Notes: generated from the sequence alone by a model not told the origin. Positions 1-8,232 are shown, counted from the stretch's first letter. The stretch: 46,457 nt of DNA from Candidatus Nomurabacteria bacterium (GCA_943348815.1 CALQYT010000004.1:11617-58073); one strand, 5' to 3'. Translations and numbers: made by a program.

Positions 1-54
1 CCCGACTCAAGGCAAAACACCCGATTTTGCAAAGAGTCGGGCGTTTTGATTTTT
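1..54 (+). terminator. Rho-independent terminator of an upstream gene outside the window
   Basis: An 8-bp outer stem (CCCGACTC at 1-8 with GAGTCGGG at 34-41) encloses an inner 6-bp stem (GCAAAA 12-17 with TTTTGC 25-30). T-rich tracts follow at 43-46 and 50-54. The gene it terminates lies before the window. Confidence 0.8.
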
Positions 55-97
55 CTAAAAAATAAACTACAGTTGAGTTAGGTTCTTCGTTTTTTGA

Positions 98-410
98 ATG
101 CCCGGTGGCTCTGAGCGCATGGAGGTGAAAAGCGTTGGCGATTAAGCCGCTGACGCTGAAAGGGGACCTTCGGTCCACTTTGCACCAATATGGCAGACTC
201 CGGCATCTTGCGGTGACAGCTTCGATCACGGGTTTCATTCCCGGGTCTCACCGTTCGTAGGAGGGTCCGTCAAGGATCGCACGGCCTTAGGCCCTGGTCT
301 GGTGGCGGTGAGGGGGAGGGACGAGAGTTCCTCGTTTAGAATCCCAAACACGGTGGGTATACATTCCTGCCACCCTCCACGATTTTGGCTCCACCTTGGT
401 GGAGCTTTTT
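98..410 (+). ncRNA. Unidentified structured RNA ending in an intrinsic terminator
   Basis: This stretch of about 310 nt has no convincing reading frame but is rich in local hairpins: an AGCG/CGCT stem with inner GGC/GCC near 130-156, GGACC/GGTCC near 163-177, CGGG/CCCG near 228-243, and GAGGGAC-GAGA-GTTCCTC near 315-332. The ends can pair: GGTGGC at 104-109 with GCCACC near 368-374, and TGGAGGTG near 120-127 with CACCCTCCA near 371-380. A strong terminator closes it. Possible -10 elements are TAAACT (63-68) and TAGGTT (79-84). I looked for and did not find the signatures of tmRNA (GGNTTCGAC, alanine tag), RNase P RNA (GAGGAAAGTCC), SRP RNA (GGAAGGAAGCAGC) or 6S RNA. The strand follows from the terminator. 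It could be a very divergent housekeeping RNA or a lineage-specific one. Confidence 0.55.
388..410 (+). terminator. Intrinsic terminator of the structured RNA
   Basis: GCTCCACC (388-395) pairs with GGTGGAGC (398-405), with the inner bases forming the loop, followed by TTTTT at 406-410. Confidence 0.85.
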
Positions 411-494
411 GTTCTCGGCTCTTCCGCGAACGCTTTTTGCACGCCTTTTTATATGAGATGATTAAGATATATCAAATAAATCAAATATTTCTAT

Positions 495-845
495 ATGGGA
501 ATGAATAAAGGTCCGCAGATTCCGTCTCCTGGAGCTCCTAAACAAAACCAAGAGCAACAATCAAAAAGAAGTTTTGTAACTACTGAGGGTTTTCCAATTT
601 CTATAATAGAACAAAAAGATATTGAAGGGATTAAAGTGGGTGACAAATTAACACTAAAAGAAGGCGCCTACCGTCCAACATTTCGTGAAGATACTAAAGC
701 TGAAGTAGTTGGTTTTACTTCCGATGATAAAGTGGCAATCCAGTTGGATGGTGATAAGGTTGCTCTAGAAACCATTGTGGATTTTCAAAACTACTATGAA
801 AATTGGGGCCCCAATGGTCTAGATTTCGAAAAAAAAGCAGCATAG
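495..845 (+). CDS. Small hypothetical protein
   Basis: This 116-residue protein matches no family I recognise. It has a Pro/Gln-rich N-terminus (about residues 1-25) and then a compact, predicted all-beta part with charged turns, including a KVGDKLTLKEG segment and a VAIQLDGDKVALETI segment, suggestive of a small SH3- or translation-factor-like barrel. There is no signal peptide or membrane segment. The gene is noticeably more A+T-rich than its neighbours. The start may instead be the ATG at 501, which removes two residues. No Shine-Dalgarno sequence is visible. It follows the structured RNA by about 85 nt of A+T-rich DNA. Confidence 0.6.
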   Translation: MGMNKGPQIPSPGAPKQNQEQQSKRSFVTTEGFPISIIEQKDIEGIKVGDKLTLKEGAYRPTFREDTKAEVVGFTSDDKVAIQLDGDKVALETIVDFQNYYENWGPNGLDFEKKAA

Positions 846-866
846 GTTCGCGGAGTGCTTTTGGGG

Positions 867-872
867 TACAAT
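867..872 (+). promoter_or_regulatory. -10 hexamer TACAAT placing the start at 880
   Basis: TACAAT ends 8 nt before the ATG at 880, so RNA would start at or one base before that codon. The hexamer covers the upstream in-frame ATG at 871, which argues against that start. Confidence 0.55.
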
Positions 873-879
873 GTCTCTT

Positions 880-1629
880 ATGGCCCTTTCGTGGAGTAAT
901 CGGCGTAAGCTTCTTTATACTGCCGTCGTGAGTGTTATCGCACTCATCGTCGTTTATTTTCTCTACACGAGCCTTTTTAACCGCCCACCAACTTGTTTTG
1001 ACGGCGTGCAAAATCAAGACGAACATGGTGTTGATTGCAGCGGCGTATGCTCACTAATTTGCAAAAACGAAACCCGCGCACCCATAGTTTTGTGGAATCG
1101 CGCCTTCCAGGTGGCGCCGGGTGTTTATACCGCGGCAGCCTACGTACAAAACCCCAACATTGGTGATGCTGCACGCCGCGTTTCGTATACCTTCCAACTT
1201 TTTGATGAAAAAAATGTTTTAGTTAAAGAGCGCACGGGCAGCATCGACCTCCCGCCGGTGCAAACCGTGCCGTTTATTGACCCTAATATTAATGTCGGCA
1301 ATCGCATCGTTGCCAAAGCGATCTTCGCCTTTACCCAAGATCCGGTTTGGCAGCGCGCCGACCCACTCCCAACGCTGCGCGTGGGCAACCAATCGCTTGC
1401 CGCAGACGGCTCGCGCCTTTCGGCCACCGTCTCCAATACCTCGATCCAAGATGCAAGTCAGATAGTGGCAACCGCGGTGCTCTTTGACGCACAAGGTGTC
1501 GCGCGCGCCGCGAGCAAAAGTTTAATTCCGCTTATCGCGCGCAAGTCGTCGCAAGACGTTGTGTTTACCTGGAGCGGTGGCGTGCCCAACATAATCCGTG
1601 CCGAAATTACGGTGCTACCCAGCTTCTAA
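880..1629 (+). CDS. Single-pass membrane protein with Cys-rich motif
   Basis: About 249 residues. A short basic cytoplasmic N-terminus (SNRRKL) is followed by one membrane helix (about residues 10-33) and an extracytoplasmic domain. Directly after the helix is a Cys-rich motif, PPTCFDGVQNQDE..DCSG.C..IC, with four Cys, probably a disulfide- or metal-stabilised knot. The rest is beta-rich with repeated VxN/VSNTS elements and resembles an immunoglobulin-like or CARDB-like fold. I know this architecture only as a recurring uncharacterised CPR membrane protein. The gene overlaps rodA by one base (TAATG), so the two are probably cotranscribed and it may serve in cell-wall synthesis or envelope maintenance; that link is inference. 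Confidence 0.7.
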   Translation: MALSWSNRRKLLYTAVVSVIALIVVYFLYTSLFNRPPTCFDGVQNQDEHGVDCSGVCSLICKNETRAPIVLWNRAFQVAPGVYTAAAYVQNPNIGDAARRVSYTFQLFDEKNVLVKERTGSIDLPPVQTVPFIDPNINVGNRIVAKAIFAFTQDPVWQRADPLPTLRVGNQSLAADGSRLSATVSNTSIQDASQIVATAVLFDAQGVARAASKSLIPLIARKSSQDVVFTWSGGVPNIIRAEITVLPSF

Positions 1630-2783
1630 TGAGCCCGCTGCGCTTTGGCAAAAAAAGTTCCCTGCCCGCCGGCGGGCGCGGTATAGACTGGATTGCTTTT
1701 TCGGCTGCTCTAGGTCTCTGCATTTTGGGGCTCGTAACCATGAGTTCGTTTCAGTCGCAGGACCCGTTTTTCTTCCGCCAGTGCATCTGGATTTTGCTCG
1801 GCGTCGTGGTATTTTTTGTCGCAAGTAAAATAGACTGGCGCTTTTTGCGTCTTAGTACGGTTGCTGCTGCCGTATATGCGGTCGTGCTGTTGCCACTCAT
1901 TTTTTTGGTAGTAGCAGGCCATGCGACCCAGGGCGCCAAGTCATGGTTTGACTTGGGGCCCTTTGCACTCCAGCCGGTTGAGTTTGTAAAACTCGCGCTC
2001 ATTATTGCACTTGCCAAATATTTTTCTCGCCGACACATCGAGATAGCCAACATCCGGCATATTTTAGTTTCGGGAGCTTACGCGGGGATCGTATTTATTT
2101 TGGTGGCTCTGCAACCAGACTTTGGCTCAGCAATTATCATATTTTTAATCTGGCTCGGCATGGTTTTGCTCTCGGGCATTTCGCGCACGCATTTGTTTGT
2201 AGTGTTGGGGCTTGGCCTTGCAGCATTTGCGGGGCTGTGGCTGTTTGGATTTCACGACTACCAAAAAACGCGCATCCTCACGTTCGTTCATCCGCTTGCC
2301 GACATCCACGGCGCTGGGTACAACGCATATCAGTCGACGGTGGCGGTGGGCTCGGGGCAGTTGCTCGGCAAGGGGATAGGCTACGGCACGCAGAGCAAGT
2401 TGCGTTTTTTGCCCGAGTATCAGACTGACTTTATTTTTGCCGCCTTCGCCGAAGAGTGGGGGTTTATTGGGATCGTATTAGTGTTTGCACTCTACGGCGT
2501 GTTGTTTTGGCGGATACTCGCTGCGGCGTCACGCGGGGCATCTAACTTTGAGACGCTCTTTGCACTCGGTGTTTTGTGTTATTTCGGCGCGCACTTTTTA
2601 TTGCATGTGGGGATCAACGTGGGGATCTTGCCGGTTACGGGCACCACGATACCGTTTATGAGCTACGGCGGCTCACACTTGCTGGCCGAGTTTTTGGCGC
2701 TCGGGATGATTGCCGGAATGCTGCGCTATGCGGGCGCCGCGCGCCAAGGTGCGGGTGTTGAGTGGAGCGGGTACGGGAGTTGA
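1629..2783 (+). CDS. rodA: RodA-type SEDS peptidoglycan glycosyltransferase
   Basis: 384 residues with about ten membrane helices. SEDS hallmarks are present: GAKSWFDLG..LQPVEFVKLAL, then GKGIGYGTQSKLRFLPEYQTDFIFA and the C-terminal GTTIPFMSYGGS. The GTQSKL..FLPE.QTDFIF pattern is RodA-like rather than FtsW-like. SEDS proteins polymerise lipid II into glycan strands in the cytoplasmic membrane with a partner class B PBP; no PBP is visible in the window. The start overlaps the preceding stop (TAATG). A perfect 14-bp G+C palindrome (1664-1677) sits near the start and encodes the N-terminal LPAGGRG segment, outside the conserved core. Confidence 0.92.
   Translation: MSPLRFGKKSSLPAGGRGIDWIAFSAALGLCILGLVTMSSFQSQDPFFFRQCIWILLGVVVFFVASKIDWRFLRLSTVAAAVYAVVLLPLIFLVVAGHATQGAKSWFDLGPFALQPVEFVKLALIIALAKYFSRRHIEIANIRHILVSGAYAGIVFILVALQPDFGSAIIIFLIWLGMVLLSGISRTHLFVVLGLGLAAFAGLWLFGFHDYQKTRILTFVHPLADIHGAGYNAYQSTVAVGSGQLLGKGIGYGTQSKLRFLPEYQTDFIFAAFAEEWGFIGIVLVFALYGVLFWRILAAASRGASNFETLFALGVLCYFGAHFLLHVGINVGILPVTGTTIPFMSYGGSHLLAEFLALGMIAGMLRYAGAARQGAGVEWSGYGS
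1661..1680. repeat. G+C-rich palindrome inside the rodA 5' end
   Basis: GCCCGCC (1664-1670) and GGCGGGC (1671-1677) form a perfect 14-bp palindrome preceded by CCT. The same CCTGCCCG...CCGGC..GG theme occurs at 24402-24424 at the 3' end of another coding sequence. Confidence 0.5.
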
Positions 2784-2792
2784 AAAGGGTTG

Positions 2793-2798
2793 TATAGT
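2793..2798 (+). promoter_or_regulatory. -10 hexamer TATAGT, leaderless start at 2805
   Basis: TATAGT ends exactly 7 nt before the ATG at 2805, so the expected +1 is the A of the start codon. No Shine-Dalgarno is present. Confidence 0.65.
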
Positions 2799-2804
2799 GG
2801 TGGC

Positions 2805-3737
2805 ATGAAGCCTTTAGGCGGTTTTGTCTGGCTCCCGCTTTTAATCCTGGCCGGTCTCATTATTTTAGGCGGCGGAACATATTGGTATACCCATCGCACA
2901 CTGGGATCATCTGGGGAAGGGGTACGAATCAATATTCTCTCCATCAAACCTCAACCGGGGCGCTCACCACTTGTGACTTACGAAATATCAGGGACTCTAC
3001 GCGAGAGCTTGATCAATTTAATCCGCGCTGATGATTTAAAAATCTATTGGTGGGACACCGCATCCGTCGGTGTCCATGCCATTGATCTCACTGGCCAACC
3101 GCGCAAGAGTTCGGAGCCAAGCACAGTGCCTTTTCCTGAAGGCAATTACTTTTTTAAGATCGAACGTTCCGGTGACACAGTTGCCACCAGTTCGGTATTT
3201 CATGTTCCTAGTAGTTCGTGGGGCGCAACCACCGCTGAGGAGCAAAAAGATTGTATATACAATGGGCATACGTACAAGAGCGGTACAGCCACGTATACGC
3301 CAATTTCTGGTTTGCGGGTCATTTGCAAAGATGGGCGATGGGAGAGCACGGCAGGAGGAGCTGATATTACTGCAGATGTTGAGAAGGAGACGGAAGTGAC
3401 TATCGACACGTCGTCTCTCGATTCGAGCTCAAGCAACCCCACACTTTCTGGCTCGGTTTCTCCACAAATAACGGATTTGGAAATAAGTATTTTCTCCTAT
3501 GATCCGAAGACTCATGGGGGTGACGAAGTGTGGGGGAGTGGCAATACTACTGTTGCTATTAAAAATGGAAAGTGGTCGGTGCGAATAGAGGTGCCCGGTG
3601 CCGCGACACCTTGGAGGCTTACGCCTGGCACCTACCAAGTCCTTGTGGATGGACGACCGCGCAATGATCCTTACGCGGGTTTTTATAGCTCCAATTACAA
3701 ACCTCTACGAACTGGCATTCTTACCATAAAGCCATAA
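2805..3737 (+). CDS. Membrane-anchored extracytoplasmic protein with GFVWLP N-terminus
   Basis: 310 residues. The N-terminus MKPLGGFVWLP plus about 20 hydrophobic residues is an uncleaved or pilin-like anchor, nearly identical in plan to the next gene. The outer part is beta-rich. A central segment near residue 150 has a CIYNGHTYKSG...CKDGRW pattern, like a small VWC-type disulfide domain. A Ser/Asp-rich linker follows, and the C-terminal third looks like an Ig-like or carbohydrate-binding fold. Function is unknown; a surface role is inferred. It is transcribed from its own leaderless-type promoter. An in-frame TTG at 2790 lies upstream but overlaps the -10 element, so I chose 2805. Confidence 0.7.
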   Translation: MKPLGGFVWLPLLILAGLIILGGGTYWYTHRTLGSSGEGVRINILSIKPQPGRSPLVTYEISGTLRESLINLIRADDLKIYWWDTASVGVHAIDLTGQPRKSSEPSTVPFPEGNYFFKIERSGDTVATSSVFHVPSSSWGATTAEEQKDCIYNGHTYKSGTATYTPISGLRVICKDGRWESTAGGADITADVEKETEVTIDTSSLDSSSSNPTLSGSVSPQITDLEISIFSYDPKTHGGDEVWGSGNTTVAIKNGKWSVRIEVPGAATPWRLTPGTYQVLVDGRPRNDPYAGFYSSNYKPLRTGILTIKP

Positions 3738-3744
3738 AAATCTA

Positions 3745-3753
3745 TGCTATTGT
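3745..3753 (+). promoter_or_regulatory. Extended -10 (TGC-TATTGT), leaderless start at 3760
   Basis: The hexamer at 3748-3753 ends exactly 7 nt before the ATG at 3760. The preceding TGC makes an extended -10 element. Confidence 0.7.
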
Positions 3754-3759
3754 AGCCGC

Positions 3760-4620
3760 ATGAAGCCTCCACAAGGTTTTGTCTGGCTCCCTGTTTTGTT
3801 GGGTGTTTTGGCCGTGCTTGTGGTTTCTGGTGGGGCGTACTTTCTTACTCATAAATCCAATAGCTCGGGTCCCGGATCCGCTTCGGAGCTTTATTATGAT
3901 CAGCCATGGGCGGCAACTTCTTCAACGCTCGTTGCAAATCCAACCAGCGGTCCGGCGCCGCTTAAAGTTAGGTTTACTACTGACGCAGGGGAAAGATCTT
4001 CTATTGATTTGGGTGATGGAAAAGACAGAGTAAATTACCTTTCTTTTGAAGGAAAAAACTGTACACCCACACTATGTAGAGGTGAGTATACCTACACTGA
4101 GCCAGGAAAATATTACGCACGAGTTACAGATGAGGTTGGCGGGACCATGGCCACGGCAGAAATTGTTGTCACTTCTCCATCTAATACTCCCAAACAATCC
4201 ATTTCTGTCCCCGGCATGAGCAAGTACACCGACACCGACTTTGGCTTTTCTTTTTGGTATCCGAGTACCTGGCAAGTCGAAGTAGATAGTTATGACAGTG
4301 ACCAACTCGACGTTGGTCCAGCGAGCGCGCCGTTTGTAACAATTCGAAAAATACATTCCGTGGTCACATCCTCAGATGTTGTTGGGACAACCATGGGGGG
4401 ACTCCTTATGATTGATGCACATGCACACAAGACAGAATGGGTGTATTACGTTCCATTTGGATCCCGCGGCTTTTTACAAGTCGCCCAACAGGGTTATGAC
4501 CTATCCCAGGGTTATCTTTCCGCAACAATCATGGCCATCGACCCGTCGGTCGCGATACCAGTAAGTGCAACCGAACAAATAAAGATTATTCAGGCCGAAA
4601 AAGATGCGTACGCTCAATAA
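3760..4620 (+). CDS. Membrane-anchored PKD-like protein with GFVWLP N-terminus
   Basis: 286 residues. The N-terminal MKPPQGFVWLPVLLG and hydrophobic stretch (about residues 7-28) match the preceding protein. Residues of about 55-130 resemble a PKD/Ig-like domain: SGPAPLKVRFT, a DLGDGK turn, and YTYTEPGKYYARV. The C-terminal part (FGFSFWYPSTWQVEV onward) resembles the PsbP-like, lipoprotein-associated domains common in small bacterial surface proteins. The substrate is unknown. The two adjacent genes share the anchor but not the outer domains, consistent with duplication of a start cassette. The 3' end overlaps the convergent glycosyltransferase gene by 7 bp. Confidence 0.7.
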   Translation: MKPPQGFVWLPVLLGVLAVLVVSGGAYFLTHKSNSSGPGSASELYYDQPWAATSSTLVANPTSGPAPLKVRFTTDAGERSSIDLGDGKDRVNYLSFEGKNCTPTLCRGEYTYTEPGKYYARVTDEVGGTMATAEIVVTSPSNTPKQSISVPGMSKYTDTDFGFSFWYPSTWQVEVDSYDSDQLDVGPASAPFVTIRKIHSVVTSSDVVGTTMGGLLMIDAHAHKTEWVYYVPFGSRGFLQVAQQGYDLSQGYLSATIMAIDPSVAIPVSATEQIKIIQAEKDAYAQ

Positions 4621-5729
4621 AGTTTCAACGTTTCTTTAACCATCCTCTCCAAACTAAATTTTTCGCGGACGGATTTTTGGAGGGTTTCGGCAAATTTAAT
4701 ACGTAAGTCGGGGTTTTCGGCCAAGCGTTGCAAGGCGTCGGCCAACGCATGTTGGTTTTCGCGCTCAACGAGCAAACCCGAGACGCCGCTTTCAATTACT
4801 TCGGGCACTCCACCCACGTCGCTTGCCACGGTGGGTAGCCCCGCAAAACCCGCCTCAATAAGTGCGTAGGCTAATGCTTCGGTACGCGAGGGGAGCGCAA
4901 AAAGATCAAACGCTTTTAAGTAGCGCCAACCATCTGGTATAAATCCAACCAAGTGAATTTGCTCGGCGAGCCCGAGTTCGTCCGCCAGAGTCTCCAAAAA
5001 ATTCCGCTCCTCACCCTCACCCAACACCACTGCATGCAACACCATGCCGTGTTGTTTTAGTTCGTAGAGTGCACGCACAAGGGTATGCAAACTTTTGTTC
5101 CAGGTTAGTTCAGCCAAACCACCGATATACAACCCGTCGCCAAACTGCAGGGGGAGCGCGGCGCGCGCCTCTTCTCGATTTAAAAACTCCGGCTCGGCTA
5201 TCCCAAGTTGCACCAGCACGAGCTTGCGCTGTACAAACGGCATAGTGCGCGCGCCGCGCAAAATCGCCCGCGACACCGCAATGGTGTGATGCGAAAGTAA
5301 GACGGTTATATAGTGCGCCCACCAAAAAATCCACCGCTGCCAAAAAGGCCTATCTTCATTAAACGCCCAACCATGTGCAGTAAACAGTATTTTTTTGATG
5401 CCCAAAACCCGGGCAGCAAGTGCACCAAGTATTCCGGCTTTGGAACTATTTAAATGCACAACGTCGGGTCCTAGCTCGTTTATGAGTCTATAGATATCGC
5501 GATACGCGCCGGCGTCTCGGGTCGAAACATCGCGCCCCAAATTACCCAAAAGTCGCCCCTCAACCCCGGCTTTTTTGAGACGTTCGGCGAGAGCGCCCTC
5601 CTGTCCGTAGGCCACAACCACGCTATGCCCGGTAGCTTTGGCAGCCGTGGCCAAATCAAAGACATAGCGCTGCGCGCCACCCCAATTTGCCTTGGTAACT
5701 ATGTATAAAATGCGCTTTGGAACGTCCAT
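4614..5729 (-). CDS. GT4-family glycosyltransferase
   Basis: 371 residues with the GT-B fold. The N-terminal domain starts with a nucleotide-fold strand and the glycine-rich acceptor loop NWGGAQRYV. The C-terminal domain has GLAELTWNKSLHTL, then LPSRTEALAYALIEAG with the E-x7-E motif of retaining GT4 enzymes, then GGVPEVI. Such cytoplasmic enzymes move a sugar from a nucleotide or lipid-linked donor to a growing glycan. The start is the ATG at 5729; a TTG at 5768 is possible but lies inside the divergent promoter region. It is divergently arranged with the sugar-phosphate transferase at 5768, and the pair likely work on one surface polysaccharide (inference). Confidence 0.88.
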   Translation of the reverse strand: MDVPKRILYIVTKANWGGAQRYVFDLATAAKATGHSVVVAYGQEGALAERLKKAGVEGRLLGNLGRDVSTRDAGAYRDIYRLINELGPDVVHLNSSKAGILGALAARVLGIKKILFTAHGWAFNEDRPFWQRWIFWWAHYITVLLSHHTIAVSRAILRGARTMPFVQRKLVLVQLGIAEPEFLNREEARAALPLQFGDGLYIGGLAELTWNKSLHTLVRALYELKQHGMVLHAVVLGEGEERNFLETLADELGLAEQIHLVGFIPDGWRYLKAFDLFALPSRTEALAYALIEAGFAGLPTVASDVGGVPEVIESGVSGLLVERENQHALADALQRLAENPDLRIKFAETLQKSVREKFSLERMVKETLKLY

Positions 5730-5741
5730 GGCGGTAGGCGG

Positions 5742-5756
5742 GTTATATGCTATTGT
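5742..5756. promoter_or_regulatory. Divergent overlapping -10 elements
   Basis: On the plus strand TGC-TATTGT (5748-5756) predicts a 5-nt leader for the ATG at 5768. On the minus strand TATAAC (complement of 5742-5747) predicts a 6-nt leader for the ATG at 5729. The two -10 elements abut, so the genes are probably transcribed competitively. Confidence 0.6.
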
Positions 5757-5767
5757 AACCGACAACA

Positions 5768-7129
5768 ATGGCTTTTAGTGGCAGAGGACTCGTATTTGCG
5801 GGGGATCTACTAGCGTTCGCCCTTTCGCTATGGGTAACGTTGCTGCTGCGTTACGGGGGGCTGCCGTCGCCCGAGTTGCTGGCAATCCACGTGGTGCCGT
5901 TTGCCCTGCTGTTTTTGCTGTGGGCGCTCGTGTTTTATATGGCGGGGCTTTACACCAAGCGTGCGCTACTTTCGCAGTCCGAACTTGCGGGCGCGCTGTT
6001 GCGCACGCAGCTCTTAAACATCATGCTCGCGGGGCTTTTCTTTTTTGTAACGCCGGTTGGTATTACGCCCAAAACGACACTCGCTTTATATTTGGTCGTT
6101 TCGCTCGCGCTTATTTTTATTTGGCGACTCATGCTCTTGCCGCGCATTGCCTACCCATCGGCACGCGAGCGTGCGGCCTTGGTTGGTAGTGGCGCTGATG
6201 CTACTGAGTTGGTCGCGGAAGTTAATAAAAATCCACGCTACCGATTGGAGTTTGTAGTGCATCAGACCTCGCAAGAAGTAGTGGACAATTTCGAAAAGTT
6301 TGCCGCACGTTTGCAGGGTGAGCGGGTCACTATGTTGGTGGTCGACACCAGCGATGAGACACTCAAGCCCGCACTCGAGCGCATTTACGCGCTGTCATTT
6401 TTGCACGAGCGCTATTACTTTGCCGACCTGTACCGCGTATATGAAGAAATTTTTGACCGCGTGCCCCTCTCGCTGTTGCGGTACGATTGGTTTTTAAAAA
6501 ACCTTTCTTTAACTCCGTCCGGCTTTTACTCAATAGTTAAACGGCTGATCGACATCGTGGGCGCACTGTTGATGGGCGTACTTACCGTCATTATTACGCC
6601 GCTCGTGTGGTTTGCCATACAGTTTGAGGGCTCGGGCAATTTGTTTATTGCCCAAGAACGCCTCGGGCAATATGGCGACCCGTTGCGCGTCTATAAATTT
6701 GGCAGCATGCGGTTTAACAAAACAGCATCCAGTGAGTGGACTATCGAAGAAAAGCAGCACAACCCGGTTACTAAAGTGGGTGCATTTTTACGCCGCACGT
6801 CGCTCGACGAATTTCCGCAGTTTATAAGTATTTTGCGCGGCGAGATGTCTTTGGTTGGCCCACGCAACGATATTATGGGGCTCGGTATGCGGCTCGCCGA
6901 AACGCTGCCGTATTATATGGCTCGCTATATGGTTAAACCGGGGATCACCGGTTGGGCACAAATTAACCAGCGTTACGAGCCGGGCAACATTTCGCCGCAA
7001 TCGATTGAGGAAACCAAAGGCCGTTTGGCATATGATTTTTATTACGTCAAAAACCGCTCGCTCGCGCTCGACATTCTTATCCTGCTGCGCACGGTTAAAC
7101 GTATGCTCTTTCGCGTGAGCCCTTGGTAA
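5768..7129 (+). CDS. Polyprenyl glycosylphosphotransferase (bacterial sugar transferase)
   Basis: 453 residues. Four or five N-terminal membrane helices (about residues 1-130) and a linker domain precede the C-terminal catalytic domain (about 255-453). That domain has a membrane-embedded helix (KRLIDIVGALLMGVL), then LRRTSLDEFPQ, GEMSLVGPRND and KPGITGWAQIN, all hallmarks of the WbaP/polyprenyl-phosphate hexose-1-phosphate transferase family. These enzymes start a polysaccharide repeat by moving a sugar-1-phosphate from a UDP-sugar to undecaprenyl phosphate at the inner face of the membrane. The specific sugar cannot be read from the sequence. The downstream epimerase starts 2 nt after its stop. 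Confidence 0.93.
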   Translation: MAFSGRGLVFAGDLLAFALSLWVTLLLRYGGLPSPELLAIHVVPFALLFLLWALVFYMAGLYTKRALLSQSELAGALLRTQLLNIMLAGLFFFVTPVGITPKTTLALYLVVSLALIFIWRLMLLPRIAYPSARERAALVGSGADATELVAEVNKNPRYRLEFVVHQTSQEVVDNFEKFAARLQGERVTMLVVDTSDETLKPALERIYALSFLHERYYFADLYRVYEEIFDRVPLSLLRYDWFLKNLSLTPSGFYSIVKRLIDIVGALLMGVLTVIITPLVWFAIQFEGSGNLFIAQERLGQYGDPLRVYKFGSMRFNKTASSEWTIEEKQHNPVTKVGAFLRRTSLDEFPQFISILRGEMSLVGPRNDIMGLGMRLAETLPYYMARYMVKPGITGWAQINQRYEPGNISPQSIEETKGRLAYDFYYVKNRSLALDILILLRTVKRMLFRVSPW

Positions 7130-7131
7130 CC

Positions 7132-8199
7132 ATGAAGCGCACCTTACTTATTACCGGGGCGGCAGGCTATGTGGGCACGATGTTGGTGCAGCGTTTTGCC
7201 GCGCGCGAGGATGTGGAGAAAATAATCGGTCTCGACAAAGAGCCCATCCCCGATGTTTTGAAGGGCGAGAAAAAGCTCGTTTATCTGCAAAAAAATACGG
7301 TAGATGACTGGGAGGCCGAGGTTGCCGCGCACAAACCAACGATTGTCATCCATACCGCGTGGCAAATACGCGAGTTTTATGGCGTGCGCGGCAAGTTGGG
7401 TTGGCAGTGGAATATCGACGGCTCGGACAAGATCTTTGATTTTTGTTTTAAAAATCCGGTTGAGCGTTTGGTATATTTTTCGACCGTTGCATCTTACGGT
7501 GCATACTCGAGCAACACGATTGAGCATCGATTTACTGAAGACGAGCCTTTCCGCAAAAGCGATTATAGTTATGCCGAGGAAAAACGAGTTACAGAAATAC
7601 ATTTAGAAGAGCGCTACAAAAATCGTACCAATAAAAATATTGCGGTAAGTATCGTGCGCCCGGCTGCCATTACTGGTCCGCGCGGACGTTTTATGCGCAT
7701 ACGCTTTGGCTTGCAGTCGACGCTTTCGGGTCAAATGCGCGGCGCGTTTATCTACAAACTTATTTCGGCAATGGTTGCCTTTGTACCGGTCACGCCCAAG
7801 TGGGTGCGGCAATTTATCCACGAAGACGATGTGGTGGGGATCGTCGAGCGTTTGGCGTTTGGTGAACGGGCAGGGGATTACGAAGTATTTAATATCTGCC
7901 CGGCGGGCGCGGTCGTGCGGGGGAGTGATATGGCCAAAGCGGTGGGCAAAAAAACGTTGCCCGTGTATCCGTGGATGGTACGCATGGCCTTCTTTATTTT
8001 TTGGCACCTAACGCGCGGCAAAATCCCGACCGGCCGCGGCGCGTGGAAGGGCTACTCCTACCCGATCGCGGTTGATGGCTCGAAGGTAACGCGCAAGCTC
8101 GGCTACGTTTATACATATCCAGGCATGGACGCCTTTTATTACACCGATGGTTTGTACGCTTCGTTTGTGCCCGAGGAGTTGCGGCGGCCTAAAAACTAG
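7132..8199 (+). CDS. NAD-dependent epimerase/dehydratase family protein
   Basis: 355 residues of extended short-chain dehydrogenase type. The Rossmann motif GAAGYVG is at the N-terminus, a Ser/Thr-rich strand (FSTVASYG) follows, and the catalytic YAEEK (YxxxK) is near residue 145. A VRPAAITGPRGR segment marks the substrate-binding part. Longer than typical, with a hydrophobic C-terminal helix region (WMVRMAFFIFW). Probably a nucleotide-sugar modifying enzyme of the surface-glycan pathway; the product is unknown. I chose the ATG at 7132 over the upstream TTG at 7123, which overlaps the preceding gene. Confidence 0.82.
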   Translation: MKRTLLITGAAGYVGTMLVQRFAAREDVEKIIGLDKEPIPDVLKGEKKLVYLQKNTVDDWEAEVAAHKPTIVIHTAWQIREFYGVRGKLGWQWNIDGSDKIFDFCFKNPVERLVYFSTVASYGAYSSNTIEHRFTEDEPFRKSDYSYAEEKRVTEIHLEERYKNRTNKNIAVSIVRPAAITGPRGRFMRIRFGLQSTLSGQMRGAFIYKLISAMVAFVPVTPKWVRQFIHEDDVVGIVERLAFGERAGDYEVFNICPAGAVVRGSDMAKAVGKKTLPVYPWMVRMAFFIFWHLTRGKIPTGRGAWKGYSYPIAVDGSKVTRKLGYVYTYPGMDAFYYTDGLYASFVPEELRRPKN

Positions 8200-8203
8200 A
8201 CGC

Positions 8204-8232
8204 TTGTAAAGCGTGTGGTGTAGTGCTAACGT
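8204..8232 (+). promoter_or_regulatory. Sigma-70-type promoter for galE with a structured leader
   Basis: TTGTAA (8204-8209), a 17-bp spacer and TAACGT (8227-8232) preceded by TGC. The predicted leader is about 44 nt and contains an 8-bp hairpin (GGAACG 8240-8245 with CGTTCC 8250-8255) and the SD AAGGAGG (8271-8277), five bases before the ATG. Confidence 0.65.

Noticed and set aside
98-410. Assignment of the structured RNA to tmRNA because of a T-arm-like GGTGGG...CCTGCC near the end
   Set aside because: The T loop does not fit TTCRANY, no CCA acceptor is in place, and no alanine-rich tag frame was found.
302-508. 68-codon frame within the structured RNA
   Set aside because: It overlaps the hairpins and the terminator of the RNA and lacks any start signal; its sequence looks unstructured and unusual.
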